From Branchiostoma floridae (lineage: Eukaryota > Chordata > Leptocardii > Amphioxiformes > Branchiostomatidae), in the NCBI RefSeq assembly GCF_000003815.2, contig NC_049981.1:25862463-25926462 (forward strand): a stretch of DNA of 64,000 bases, given 5' to 3'. Positions 38,181 through 49,249 of the stretch are shown piece after piece (positions within the stretch are counted from its first letter, which is position 1; each line of letters begins with the position of its first letter). The position numbers and the translations under genes are program-made. The notes beneath the pieces were generated by a model that saw only the letters and a program-made list of their open reading frames with translations, did not search any database and was not told the origin of the DNA.

Positions 38181-39964
38181 TTAGTTTGTTTGTTTATGTC
38201 GACACGTCATGTGCTGTTTTAGGTGGTCTTTTCTCGCCGTGGCAAAGTCGCAGGTGGAACAGCGGAACGGTTTCTCCCCCGTGTGAGCCCGGATGTGCGC
38301 CTGGAGGCGCGAGTTGTCCACGGTGGAGTACTCGCACATGTTACACTTGAAGGGCTTCTCCCCAGTGTGCCGCGTCATGTGCCGGACGAGATGGAACTTC
38401 CTCACCGCCGCGTAGTCACAAAACTCGCACTTGAACTTCCTTTCTGGTTTCACGGGCGCGTGTTTCGCCATGTGCCCTTGGAGGTGGTGGCGCCGACTAG
38501 CGGCGTAATCGCAAAGTTCACACCTGTACGGCTTCTCCCCCGAGTGCGTTCTGCGGTGGTTTGTCAGGAGGTCCTTCGTGACGGGCATGTACCCACACTC
38601 CTCGCACATGAACGGACGGTTCCCCNNNNNNNNNNNNNNNNNNNNNNNNNNNNNNNNNNNNNNNNNNNNNNNNNNNNNNNNNNNNNNNNNNNNNNNNNNN
38701 NNNNNNNNNNNNNNNNNNNNNNNNNNNNNNNNNNNNNNNNNNNNNNNNNNNNNNNNNNNNNNNNNNNNNNNNNNNNNNNNNNNNNNNNNNNNNNNNNNNN
38801 NNNNNNNNNNNNNNNNNNNTTTACTCAAGTTTTCTTCCACTTCGTGAGGTAGTCGCAGACGGGACACTGCAGAAGTCCAATCTTGCCGTGTTTCTCAAGA
38901 TGGTCCGTGATGTCGTCATTTTTCTCCCTCTCCAAGTCGTCCGGGTCTGACTGTGAGTGTCTCCTGCGCATGTGGATGTTCAGCCCGCGATGCGTACCGG
39001 CCGAAAACGAACAGAGGGAGCACTTGGCGCTTCCCTCCGAGTGGTGGCGCTGCAGGTGCACCTCAAGACGCTGCTGAGACTTGGCCTTAAAATCACACCT
39101 GTCGCACCCGAAGGACGCCACGGGCTGCACATGTTGACGCCAGTGTTCTCCCTCATGCGTCTTCATGTGGTACTGCAAGGCTGTTTTACTGTGTGTCGCG
39201 AAGTTGCACCATATGCAAACGAACTTCTGCACTGTGTCTTTCCCCATTAGTTTTTCATTTTCCTCCTCTCTCTGCACGACCATAATATCCCCTTCAAAAT
39301 CCGTTTCAACGCACGTCGTCTGCGTATCGTTTGCCATTGTGGGGCGATAATTTCGAATTCCTACGACTTTTTCCGTGCTTTCTGTGTGCAGTTGAATCTT
39401 CAGGCCTGTATCTCCCTCTACAGGGTCGCTCTCTGTTCGGAGAGACAGGGTTTGACTTGATGTTTTCAATTGTGTCGCTAGATGACGCTCCAGGCCATGC
39501 CAAATGCGAGTCACACATTGAGGACAGTCCTGACACTGTTGTCGGGACTGATACAATGCATCGAGATCATCGTCCCGTCGCATTTCATTGTTCGGATGCA
39601 ACGGGCGACATTCTTTCAATTGTTTCTTACTGACGTCGGTGGTACAAAAAAGTGTCGCATTGGAGTGTATGTCCGGTTTGTTGCGGGTATCAACTCCGTT
39701 TGATACGTCTGCCGTAAGTTGTATTGCTGATAGCACATTGTTGTTCTCAGTGACTCCCTGGTTTAGCGCCCTTTCGAGCTGTTGATCGGTTCGGTCGTCG
39801 CTCTGTCGCTGTAACGTGATAGCATCACTCTTGCACTTTATGTTGACCGACCCTGACCCAAGCCCCGCAGAACGCTGTTCAGGAATTACTGTAGATGGTT
39901 CGGCCGTCATCGGAGATTTGTGGGCATCTGTCAGTAACGTTGGCCCTACCCTTGCTGCTTCCAT
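38181..39964 (-). CDS. Multi-C2H2 zinc-finger protein (gap and frame break inside)
   Basis: The ATG at 39964 (acaATGGAAGCAGC) follows a good acceptor (ttcttgcccag|gaaaaa, exon starting at 40003), so it is preferred over the upstream ATG at 40030, which would lie in the intron. About 230 residues are polar without a domain. Then come four C2H2-type units (starting VCIWC, FGCDRC, AKCSLC, QCPVC), a 194-N gap, and five more (FMCEEC, YRCELC, FKCEFC, FKCNMC, FRCSTC) with TGEKP or SGEKP linkers, ending at TAA 38181-38183. Fingers of this type bind DNA, and a nuclear regulatory role is family inference. The fourth finger breaks frame after KWKK at an A run beside the gap. Orthology is not clear. Confidence 0.85.
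38626..38819. other. Assembly gap, 194 N, inside the zinc-finger gene
   Basis: It would hold about 65 codons, roughly two fingers at the usual 28-residue period. The frame left of the gap after one inserted base agrees with the frame of the right-hand fingers across 194 positions. Confidence 0.99.
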
Positions 39965-40003
39965 TGTTTGTTTGTTGTTGAGTGTCCTCACAAGGTTTTT
40001 TTC

Positions 40004-40027
40004 CTGGGCAAGAAAGAAGCAAGAAAA
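40004..40027 (-). promoter_or_regulatory. Splice acceptor before the zinc-finger coding exon
   Basis: On the minus strand, ttttcttgcttctttcttgc followed by ccag and then gaaaaaaacc: a clear polypyrimidine tract and AG. It implies an upstream non-coding exon, which I could not locate. Confidence 0.55.
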
Positions 40028-40030
40028 CAT

Positions 40031-41194
40031 GAAGCAATCCGACAGTAAGACAATGGCTACTGTAGTGTTCTAGTTAATACATACGCACCTTTACATTGTA
40101 ACGTTACAGTATTATGATGCATGTGTTGTAGGTGCCTCTTTCGATGAAGATATGTGTGACAAAGTGAATTCGAACATAGACCCGAACTTTGAACATTGAA
40201 TCAAGGAGTTTAAAACATCTCCTTGATTGAATTCATATTTATCAAGAGGCAAGTGCTTCGTGTCCAGAGTGTAAATGTATATACGGCTTCGGGATTTCCA
40301 TTACTGTGCACTAGGTGACTGTAGCGCTGTCGCGAATTCTAAACCACCGCGAACACTCGAGCTCCATGTATCGGCCCTGCCGCGAAACCCCATCCCCGCG
40401 ATCTTAAATGCATTTACAGTATCAGTCACATGCACGATCGTCCGTACTCTCGAAGCAGAGGTTGTTTGGGAAACTTGTGACCTTTTCATATACCGCAGTT
40501 TTTGTCATATGCCCTATCATTGGGTAGGGTGGACAACAACAAAAAAACGCGGCATTGATAAGGTCACAATTTTCCCGCGGCATTATTCAGGAGCATGTTA
40601 CATGTTTTGAAGTTTGGTTCATCTTATTACATAAAAGCGCGGAACAAAAGACAACACCTTATTGATATTTGTCGAACCTAATTACGGCTACACGACTGGG
40701 GGCTATCTGAGTACTAATAAGTTGGTGACAGGACGATTACCATAACAGCTTGCATAAACAATTTTACGGAACATGTATTTTCACAATTCCTACATCATGG
40801 ATCATCATGGCCAGTGGTCTGCTTAATATCCAACCAGATCCACGGTGCGTAATGTATAGTATCAAACTTCCCGTAGGAAAGTACTTGGACCAGTGCAGCA
40901 CGTCACCGTACTCCGGTGCCTGTTTGACTCCCTTAGCTGACTACACTCCTTGGCAAGCTTTGATACTATCTTATGGCACCGTAGGATCTGCTTGGAGATT
41001 ATGGTCTGCTAACTGGGACACAACAATGTCACTGAAATAGTTTATCTGTGAAACTGTTGCACACAACCGCGGCATGACGCTGTCGGATTGTTTTGTTCTG
41101 GTACCCTGGCCGCCGATCTATTAAAAGTATGTCATGCCATTGGCAGATTAATTTAATGTATAAGCTGACAGACTAAAATGTGCACGTTTAATGA
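40031..41194. other. Region upstream of the zinc-finger gene
   Basis: Probably intron and promoter of the minus-strand zinc-finger gene. Short frames only. A ctgcttggagat motif at 40989-41000 is a lone end of the foldback family seen at 13643-13779. Confidence 0.35.
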
Positions 41195-41282
41195 TAGCCT
41201 GGATACCATACCCCAACCTCAAAATATATCTTTCGTGCACGATAGATACTTGAGATCGGGCTGGGGTTTGGTAACCAGGCTA
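41195..41282. repeat. 88-bp foldback element with 9-bp target duplication
   Basis: The ends are inverted: tagcctggataccataccccaacc-type left arm against gggctggggtttggtaacca and ggcta on the right. The exact 9-mer gtttaatga flanks it on both sides (41186-41194 and 41283-41291). It is very short and has no coding content. Confidence 0.8.
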
Positions 41283-42527
41283 GTTTAATGATGTTGGCTC
41301 AGTAACATCCTTGCACAGTGAGCTCCTTACATGATAACTTTATTGCAAGTATAAATGTGTAATAAAACGTACATGTCATGATATAAGCGACACAATGCGT
41401 TTAATATGTTAGACTTTTCTTCTGTTGTGTCAGTACAAATACCAAATACGTCCACGTATTTAAAAACAACAACAGATATCTGTATGTGGTTGGGTCGCAA
41501 ACTGTGTCGCCCAACTAGCTTGCCTTCATGCCATTTTTGGCGCTCGGCTTCTTGGAAAGAGCCCCGCAGTTCAGGGGAGGTGACGTCACGGCCCATTGTT
41601 CGCGGGAATACCTAGTCTACTTACAGCTGAGCGCTTCATGGTGTTTCCAATCCGCCCTGTGTTTAATAGTCAGTGCACACAGGTGATTTTTTGCGGGTTG
41701 ACAATGATATAGACAGGCCGTCTGAAAAGATTAGCAGATTGGATTGGCTGACAGAAAACGCGCTATGTTTTGATAGCAATGAACTTAAAAAGTTTTACTC
41801 CTTGTCATGGTTATACCTGGCTAGGCTATCCCATATCCCCCATCCACAAAAATTGTTTGAGTCAGAAGCGGTCTTTATTAGCAGCAAATAATCCGCTGAT
41901 TCGTTCAATCACTCCAAAATCGTTGAGTGAAATTTAGATACTAAACGGGCATGAAGTTACCGGGTGACATTGCTGTACTTCATTCAGACCCAGTAATCTC
42001 TAAACTGTTCCAAAACATTTATTTCATTTGTGCATCTGTCTTCTCTGTGCTACCAAAATATTGATTTTTAATACTATAAAGCACGATAAAATGTACATAT
42101 TGAACAGCTTATAATTACACTAATTGGAACACCGTAATAATAGAGAACACAGTCTCTCTTTTGTCTATGGTTTGGTTTAAAATAATATAAGCGCATATAA
42201 TTTCATTCATTAACAGTGGGACCGTGCTATATTACCGGTTCACATATTTCGCACATACAGCTCCTTAGCGTTTATTTCTATCTATGCCATTTTGATATAC
42301 CATAAGCCAGGCCTTACCTCCGTCCGTGCATCTGTTGCCCCACCGCGCGCCCAGGGTGTTGTGACCGTTCCTGCCCTGTGCACCGGCATTTCTCAGTAAT
42401 CGCACGGGGAAACACAACCGGAAGTTCTACCTGCCGGAGGGGTGAAAGGTCATCGTCCTCGGCCCACCTGTTAGTCAGGTTAGTAGCGCGTTGTGGTCTC
42501 CAAGCAGAAGTTGTGGGAGGCTAAATC

Positions 42528-42551
42528 TTTACGTTCTCATACCAAAAGCAT
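42528..42551 (+). repeat. 24-bp direct repeat, copy 1
   Basis: The string tttacgttctcataccaaaa followed by gcat recurs exactly at 43020-43043. Flanking bases differ at once on both sides. A ctccaagcag end of the foldback family lies just upstream at 42497. Confidence 0.9.
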
Positions 42552-42976
42552 CAAATCATCCATACATGACTATATTGTAGCTCATGACTGAAAAAAAAGA
42601 TTTTGTAGTAAATTAGCATTCAAAGCATGTTGTGTATATTGTTGCTTGATAACTGTTGTCATATAAAGTGATTGCACCATGTGCAATTGTCGAGCAATAG
42701 AGCTTATTCCTTCACTCTCTGTCATAATGATAAGGAAAGAACAGCCATGCAATAGGCCGACAACTTGTCATAAGGCATCCAATGGTCAAGCAGATGTTGG
42801 AGTGAAAAAAAAACCGATGCGATAATGTTTTCTGAGTGACGACCCATTCCGGGTATCCCTGGCTGTCCCTAACCCTATGGAACTTCGGAAGCAGATGAAC
42901 AGTTGATTAAAAGGCTGCTATGGGAAAACTTATGATGTTCGCGCGCATCTTTAACCTACTCAAAACGTACAAGATA

Positions 42977-42977
<1 letters not shown>

Positions 42978-43020
<43 letters not shown>
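42978..43020. repeat. (AT) microsatellite
   Basis: About 21 uninterrupted AT dinucleotides run directly into the second copy of a 24-bp direct repeat. The 175-codon minus-strand frame over it has a Tyr-Ile run from this repeat and is not a gene. Confidence 0.95.
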
Positions 43021-43023
<3 letters not shown>

Positions 43024-43043
43024 CGTTCTCATACCAAAAGCAT
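43020..43043 (+). repeat. 24-bp direct repeat, copy 2
   Basis: Exact copy of 42528-42551, 492 bp away, abutting the AT microsatellite. Confidence 0.9.
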
Positions 43044-45232
43044 GAGAAAGGCTCACAAAGGGGTTTAAAATATATCAAAATGGCATAGATAGATCTTCCC
43101 TTCGTTTCAGATATATCTCTCAGATATTCTCTCGAAAACAGTTTCCGAACAAAACCAAAGGATATCATTAGGTTATAACTTGTCTTACATGTGTGTTTAC
43201 AATTTACCGATTCACCAGGTGGGTGTACGTGGGTACCATGTGGGTGGAAGTACGTGCACTGCACGAAATCAATAATTTCCAGGTGTTTCAAGGGAATTAC
43301 ACACCTGTGAAATGTTCTGTGTCCTGGCTGTGTACATGACTTTCCTGGTTCGGCGTGTAATGTCCTTGTTTTTTTCTTACATACCTGGACTCGCGCTTGT
43401 GCAGGAATTTCTAGGACCCTTACACCAGACGTGTAGGGGAAATAGGCAGACAAAGGCGTGGCGGCGCCTATTCTCAAAGCCAAGCTTGGGTCGCGGGTTT
43501 ACTGTTTACGGCAACTACTACCCCTGCAACCCAACCCAGCCTAGGCTATGCTTGGACAATTAATAAGCAATGAGGTTTACATTTTAAACACAAAATAAGG
43601 GGGAGTGTCGGGGGGTATTGAATGGTTGGTATGTCTACCCGTGACATCGTCTGACAGAACAAAGTGGAACAAAATACAACTATAAAAAGAAACGACATCC
43701 ACATTTTTAGGAATACAATCAAGGTCAGAAAGAAAGGTCTACAAAATACTAAAAAAACAATCATAATTAATGAATCTGTGATTTGTTTGGCCCGATATTT
43801 CCAACTTATTTGGAAATCCTACGGTCGGCGCGTATTGAACGGGCCATTCATATTCATTTCTACATGTCGGAAAGAAATAAATGCTAGGGATAGATCTTGG
43901 CTTATAAATAGGAAAGTATGTCTTAAACCAAGGAGGTTTCAACTTCCTTGCTTAAACAAACTCGTCATTTTCATTACATAAACAGCAGTTCGTTAGCCGG
44001 ATGTGTATTGCATCGTCTAGCGCAGACAAAGGCCACAAACACCCAGCGTTCATTGAATCATTCTTATTTCTTCTTTAATCATTTTGCACTCACACTGAGA
44101 TTCTGTTTCAACATACATAAATCTGAACTGCTGCAATAGACTTCTGCGTGTATCGCGATAATCAGTTACGTGATCTGCCCCCTTTGTATGAAGAGCTAGG
44201 AAAATAAACTAAACAAAGAAGTTTAATTTGGAAATTCGTAAACTAGTGTTGTACGATGTTTTTATAGAGTGCCTGTCGCGTCATAGCGAGGAAGTTGAAC
44301 TGAAACGACGTTGGACATAGGGAAAACGTAGGACTGCGATCTGATTTATGGGCAGCTTTTTGTCAAAAGAATAGAGAGAACACGGGACAAAATACAGTCC
44401 ATTTTCTTGGTTACTGTCTCTAACTTTGGCTACTGTCGACGCACAAACTGAGTGAAATGATCTATGTAAAGATATAACCTCCTTGACTCGATGTACTAAT
44501 TTTTTGTCCCGGGTTATGTTCTTGATTGTACAAACTAAATGACAACGTTGAACGTTAAATTTCTACCGATGTTTCAAGCTGTTGATAATCACAGCGGCAT
44601 GTTTCACATCTTTCTAGGTAGGTATTGTTTTACTGTGAAGTGAAATACGGGTAATCAGGCAGCTCAAACAACCTCCTTGACGTGATTGTAACAATAGACA
44701 TCATGGCTGGTACTAGCGGTAGTTCACAGCTCTTTGTGTCTGTGCCCATGCAAATTCTTCAGAAAAAGCCAATAGAATTTCTCCTCGCACAATTATAGGG
44801 TCAAACCTTCGGCCAATCAACGTGCCAGTCACAATTTTCAAATTCTTCAGTTGAGTTGGTATTGTGAATTCTGCGTCTTTGCGTGTGGATGTGCGTTCTT
44901 GCTGTCCAAGTGTGTCTATATACCAGGGTGCGTTATCTGATGGTACCGAGGAACATTGGTCATTATTTTACATCAGCAAGGAGTTTCTACTCAAGATCGC
45001 GGAACAGGACGACAGGACGTCAGCTGCAACTAATAATAACAGGACCACCGTCGGGCCAAAGTTCTCTCCCATGGCTTCAAGGATCAAGGAATTTCCGTAT
45101 ACAACTGTAGCGATGATATTGCAGTCGGCATTTGACTTTGCTTTCGACGGAAATAGTGCGGAGGAATATCGAAACGGCTCTCATGTTTGGGTAGCGAAAC
45201 CACCCTCATCTAGGAACGACAACTGTATCACC
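43044..45232. other. Intergenic stretch with an unassigned 123-codon frame
   Basis: The frame at 44864-45235 (+) has no domain I know and ends at a TAG formed by the junction with the inverted-repeat element at 45235. Other frames are shorter. No splice partners were found. Confidence 0.3.
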
Positions 45233-45234
45233 TA

Positions 45235-45548
45235 GACTCCCTTGCAGTCTTCGGAACGGGGCTGTTTTTTGGGGGGGCGTTGTTCCGCGATTTTCAACGT
45301 TGACTAGTCGACTATGTTCTTTTGTTTCGGGAAAGGGAGTTTGCCGTGAAAGGGAGTTTGCTGTGGAAATGAGTTTGCAGGGATAATGATAGCGAGTTTT
45401 TTGACCGTCTGAATACTCCCTATTACCGCAAAATCACATCATGGAACACTCCCTTTCCCTGTCTAAAATATATATTTAGCGAATGAAAGTTTATAATTGG
45501 GCAAGTTAAAAAAAAACCCCGCCCCGTTCCAAAGACTGCAAGGGAGTC
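45235..45548. mobile_element. 314-bp inverted-repeat element with TA target site
   Basis: The left end gactcccttgcagtcttcgg, then aacggggc, is mirrored at the right end (gccccgttccaaagactgca, then agggagtc). TA dinucleotides flank both ends (45233-45234 and 45549-45550). Inner copies of gggaaagggagttt pair with actccctttccctg. There is no transposase; the features fit a TA-targeting MITE. Confidence 0.8.
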
Positions 45549-45550
45549 TA

Positions 45551-48484
45551 TGTACTACCCTGCATGCCGTCAAGAAGTGCATACTAGTAGCCTACGAAGA
45601 CTAGAAGACAACAAGAGACCAGCCGGCATTCTATGACATACAAAAGGCACTCGCGACTTCAACCTATCATACACACGAACAAACACTAATAAAAACTGTC
45701 TTGTTTCAATATGAATAAATATATGGTGCTATTACAGAATAAGAAATGCGAGTAAGAAACTGCCGAATAAATGGGGAGGGGGGCAAAATCCAGAAGGGGG
45801 GGGGGGGGCGTCAGATCTCTCGACGCCACTTTCCATGACAAAAGGGATGCACTGGGTGAGGCAGACCGGGGAAAGATAATTAGGTGGTAATTGGCCGCTA
45901 ATGTATGCATATTCCGCCAACACACAATGCAACACACGGCTCATGTCCTGTTGTGTAAGGTTGTTTCAAGGGAATCTGTAAGGGTATTTCAAGCCCTTTA
46001 CACGTCCTGCACACAGAAATGGTTCGTTTCCGCGAGATTCTAGGACATGTAAAGGACTGTACACGTCTCGTTTGCAGGCATGAAACCTCCGGATTTTGAA
46101 GGACATGTTTAATTTCCAGGACTGTGTAAGTCAGTTTCCATCCTGGAAATGAGGCTTTTCAGGCAGTGGTGCGTGTCATGTTCAGAAGGGCTATACAAAA
46201 TGTATCTACAAATTTTATTCATATTCTTGAAACTCATGTTACTTCGCCACAAGTGATTGTGATCAATTGATTTGACTTGAAAGAACATGTATCTATTTAT
46301 GAAGTTAGAGACTAGAGAGTGCACCGTCACAACAGACGTTCATATTTGAGATGATCTTGATATCAAACTGTGTTTTAAGTATAGCCTGGAAATATCAATA
46401 CCTGTACAAGCAAAAATCGTAACCGACAAGAAAGCCTGATTAGTAATTCAACACCCTCTAAAACCGAAAGTGAGAAATCGTCTGTTTTCTCGCTAACGAA
46501 GAGACTTCCACTCGCGGATTTCAGCTTTTGGCTTTTATAGGCTCGTATAGGCTTTTACGGGATATTTCATACATCTGGCACGTCGAGAAACAATCGTTTA
46601 GGCTTTAAGTGAAACTACGATGGGATCGAAATTTACGTATTTACTGAGGCTATAAAATGTACTACGGGACTGGTTTCCAGATATTTGCTTCGTAGATGTA
46701 ATTCTCTTCATAGAATAAATGTAATGTTATAGAGTCCATTCCAAGTCACCATGAGGGTTTTTAGGTGATATTTGTAATTAGTCCGAATTATTTTGAATAA
46801 AAGAATATCTGAGCCACAATAATTAAATTCTTTTAAAAAAATGGCTAAAAAATACTCATCTATTTGAATTCATTTGAATAGTTTAGAAACATTTTGAAAG
46901 TAACTGTACAAAAATATCTTTATTTAGAATAATTGTGAAACCTCTGTGTGATTATTTGTTATTTACAAATATTTACAAATATTTGTAAACCTTGCCCAAT
47001 TGTAAAATTAGTTTATTGCCCCCATAAAAGTAAGCCCTATTGTTGTATCAGTATATTTTTAGATTTCACTGCTGGGCACTGGTGGATCATTTGTGGTGGG
47101 CCATTGTTGCATGACACCCAACCATACTTTGCAAGGATGTGTGAATTGCTATCTTCCCAGCCCACTGAACCATTTACAAAAAATGATAGAAAATGGTAAA
47201 TAATGGTAGAATGCTGTTATCATTATTTAGAAACCATTAGAAGTATCCAATTACACACTATGAATATTTCCAAAGCTTTACAGGACCACGGAAATATTTA
47301 TAAAGTTGAAACAGTGTTAGAAATATTTCTGAAGTATCAAATGTCCTAGACATATAATTAAAAAACTTTAAAATCAATTCTAAACAATGTCAGCAAACAT
47401 CCGCACGGTGTCTTGAAATGGACTCTAGGTACCAAGAACGAATCATTTTCCCGACGATAATATTCTGACTTGCCAATACGTAATGATTTACGTACCCGTG
47501 AAGCCTTGTTTTAAATTGACATATCCATTTCACGAATTCATGCGTTCTTACTGCCGTCAGGTCAACACAAGGACAGCTGACTTAATATGATGTTTGCTTA
47601 TATTATATATTAAATGTTCAACAGTGTTCATTGATTCTAAATGATACAAGCAGCATTACACATTAACTGTACACTGATCAATATAGGGTAGTTACCTCTC
47701 TCTGCCTTGATGGCGACTTAACACGGGTCTATATATGCATCCAGTGCAATTGGTATTTATTTATAAGTTATGGCTGTGAGCTTTATGTAGCAAACGCGAC
47801 CTCTAGTAATTCTTTGAAGGACTGTCTGCTTCATAACGTTGGTCATCATATGTGTCCTGCCGCATTTGTTTTTAACATCACGTGCATGGCGCTTTTGATC
47901 CATGTTTCACTCAGGCAAGGTTAGATATGACCTGCTTGACTCAGGTGTTCATAACAACGTTTCTGCGCGTTCCTTGCAATATAAAAAAAGGTTTCAGAAG
48001 AAATAATTAGACTAATCATGACTATCAATTCCAAGCGTCAACTGTACTGTCATTTGTTATACCCTTATTATGTACATAATTATCATTTCCTAACTCTTAA
48101 ACCTTTAAAGTCCACATTTCCAATTCACAGTGTAAGACGCAAAACATAAAAATAACAGTGTATAATTTATTCCAAGAGTTCATAACTGAATTTACTTGTT
48201 GCAGACATAAAATACCTCCCTCTACAAAATGATACAACAGTCACTAATGAAAACATCCACATGAAGCCAAATTGGTTGCCAATTTCCAATTACATAAGAG
48301 GAACAATCCTTCATAGTCATCGTTAACACTATATTTGGGTGGCATCATGAGAGGTTGAAAAATTATATTGTAGACATGATGCAAGATGTGATGCAAGTTT
48401 ACATATTGAACTTATTAACATAATAATATATGTACATTTTCAAGGATTTGGGAGCTGTAAATTGCTTTATGATGACTTGACATC
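45551..48484. other. AT-rich stretch without a recognised gene
   Basis: From about 46,640 the sequence is strongly AT-rich with short palindromes such as tatttacaaatatttacaaa. The frame at 46948-47199 (+) contains GHWWIICGGPLLHDTQ but has no recognisable domain or partner exon. A G-run lies at 45797-45808. Confidence 0.35.
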
Positions 48485-49249
48485 NNNNNNNNNNNNNNNN
48501 NNNNNNNNNNNNNNNNNNNNNNNNNNNNNNNNNNNNNNNNNNNNNNNNNNNNNNNNNNNNNNNNNNNNNNNNNNNNNNNNNNNNNNNNNNNNNNNNNNNN
48601 NNNNNNNNNNNNNNNNNNNNNNNNNNNNNNNNNNNNNNNNNNNNNNNNNNNNNNNNNNNNNNNNNNNNNNNNNNNNNNNNNNNNNNNNNNNNNNNNNNNN
48701 NNNNNNNNNNNNNNNNNNNNNNNNNNNNNNNNNNNNNNNNNNNNNNNNNNNNNNNNNNNNNNNNNNNNNNNNNNNNNNNNNNNNNNNNNNNNNNNNNNNN
48801 NNNNNNNNNNNNNNNNNNNNNNNNNNNNNNNNNNNNNNNNNNNNNNNNNNNNNNNNNNNNNNNNNNNNNNNNNNNNNNNNNNNNNNNNNNNNNNNNNNNN
48901 NNNNNNNNNNNNNNNNNNNNNNNNNNNNNNNNNNNNNNNNNNNNNNNNNNNNNNNNNNNNNNNNNNNNNNNNNNNNNNNNNNNNNNNNNNNNNNNNNNNN
49001 NNNNNNNNNNNNNNNNNNNNNNNNNNNNNNNNNNNNNNNNNNNNNNNNNNNNNNNNNNNNNNNNNNNNNNNNNNNNNNNNNNNNNNNNNNNNNNNNNNNN
49101 NNNNNNNNNNNNNNNNNNNNNNNNNNNNNNNNNNNNNNNNNNNNNNNNNNNNNNNNNNNNNNNNNNNNNNNNNNNNNNNNNNNNNNNNNNNNNNNNNNNN
49201 NNNNNNNNNNNNNNNNNNNNNNNNNNNNNNNNNNNNNNNNNNNNNNNNN
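48485..49249. other. Assembly gap, 765 N
   Basis: Unresolved bases; the two long open frames spanning it are artefacts of N. Confidence 0.99.

Noticed and set aside
38223-39785. Plus-strand frames over the zinc-finger gene
   Set aside because: Shadows of the minus-strand coding exon; the finger pattern is only on the minus strand.
42956-43483. 175-codon minus-strand frame
   Set aside because: The end is the AT microsatellite, the rest shows no motif, and the plus strand is partly open too.
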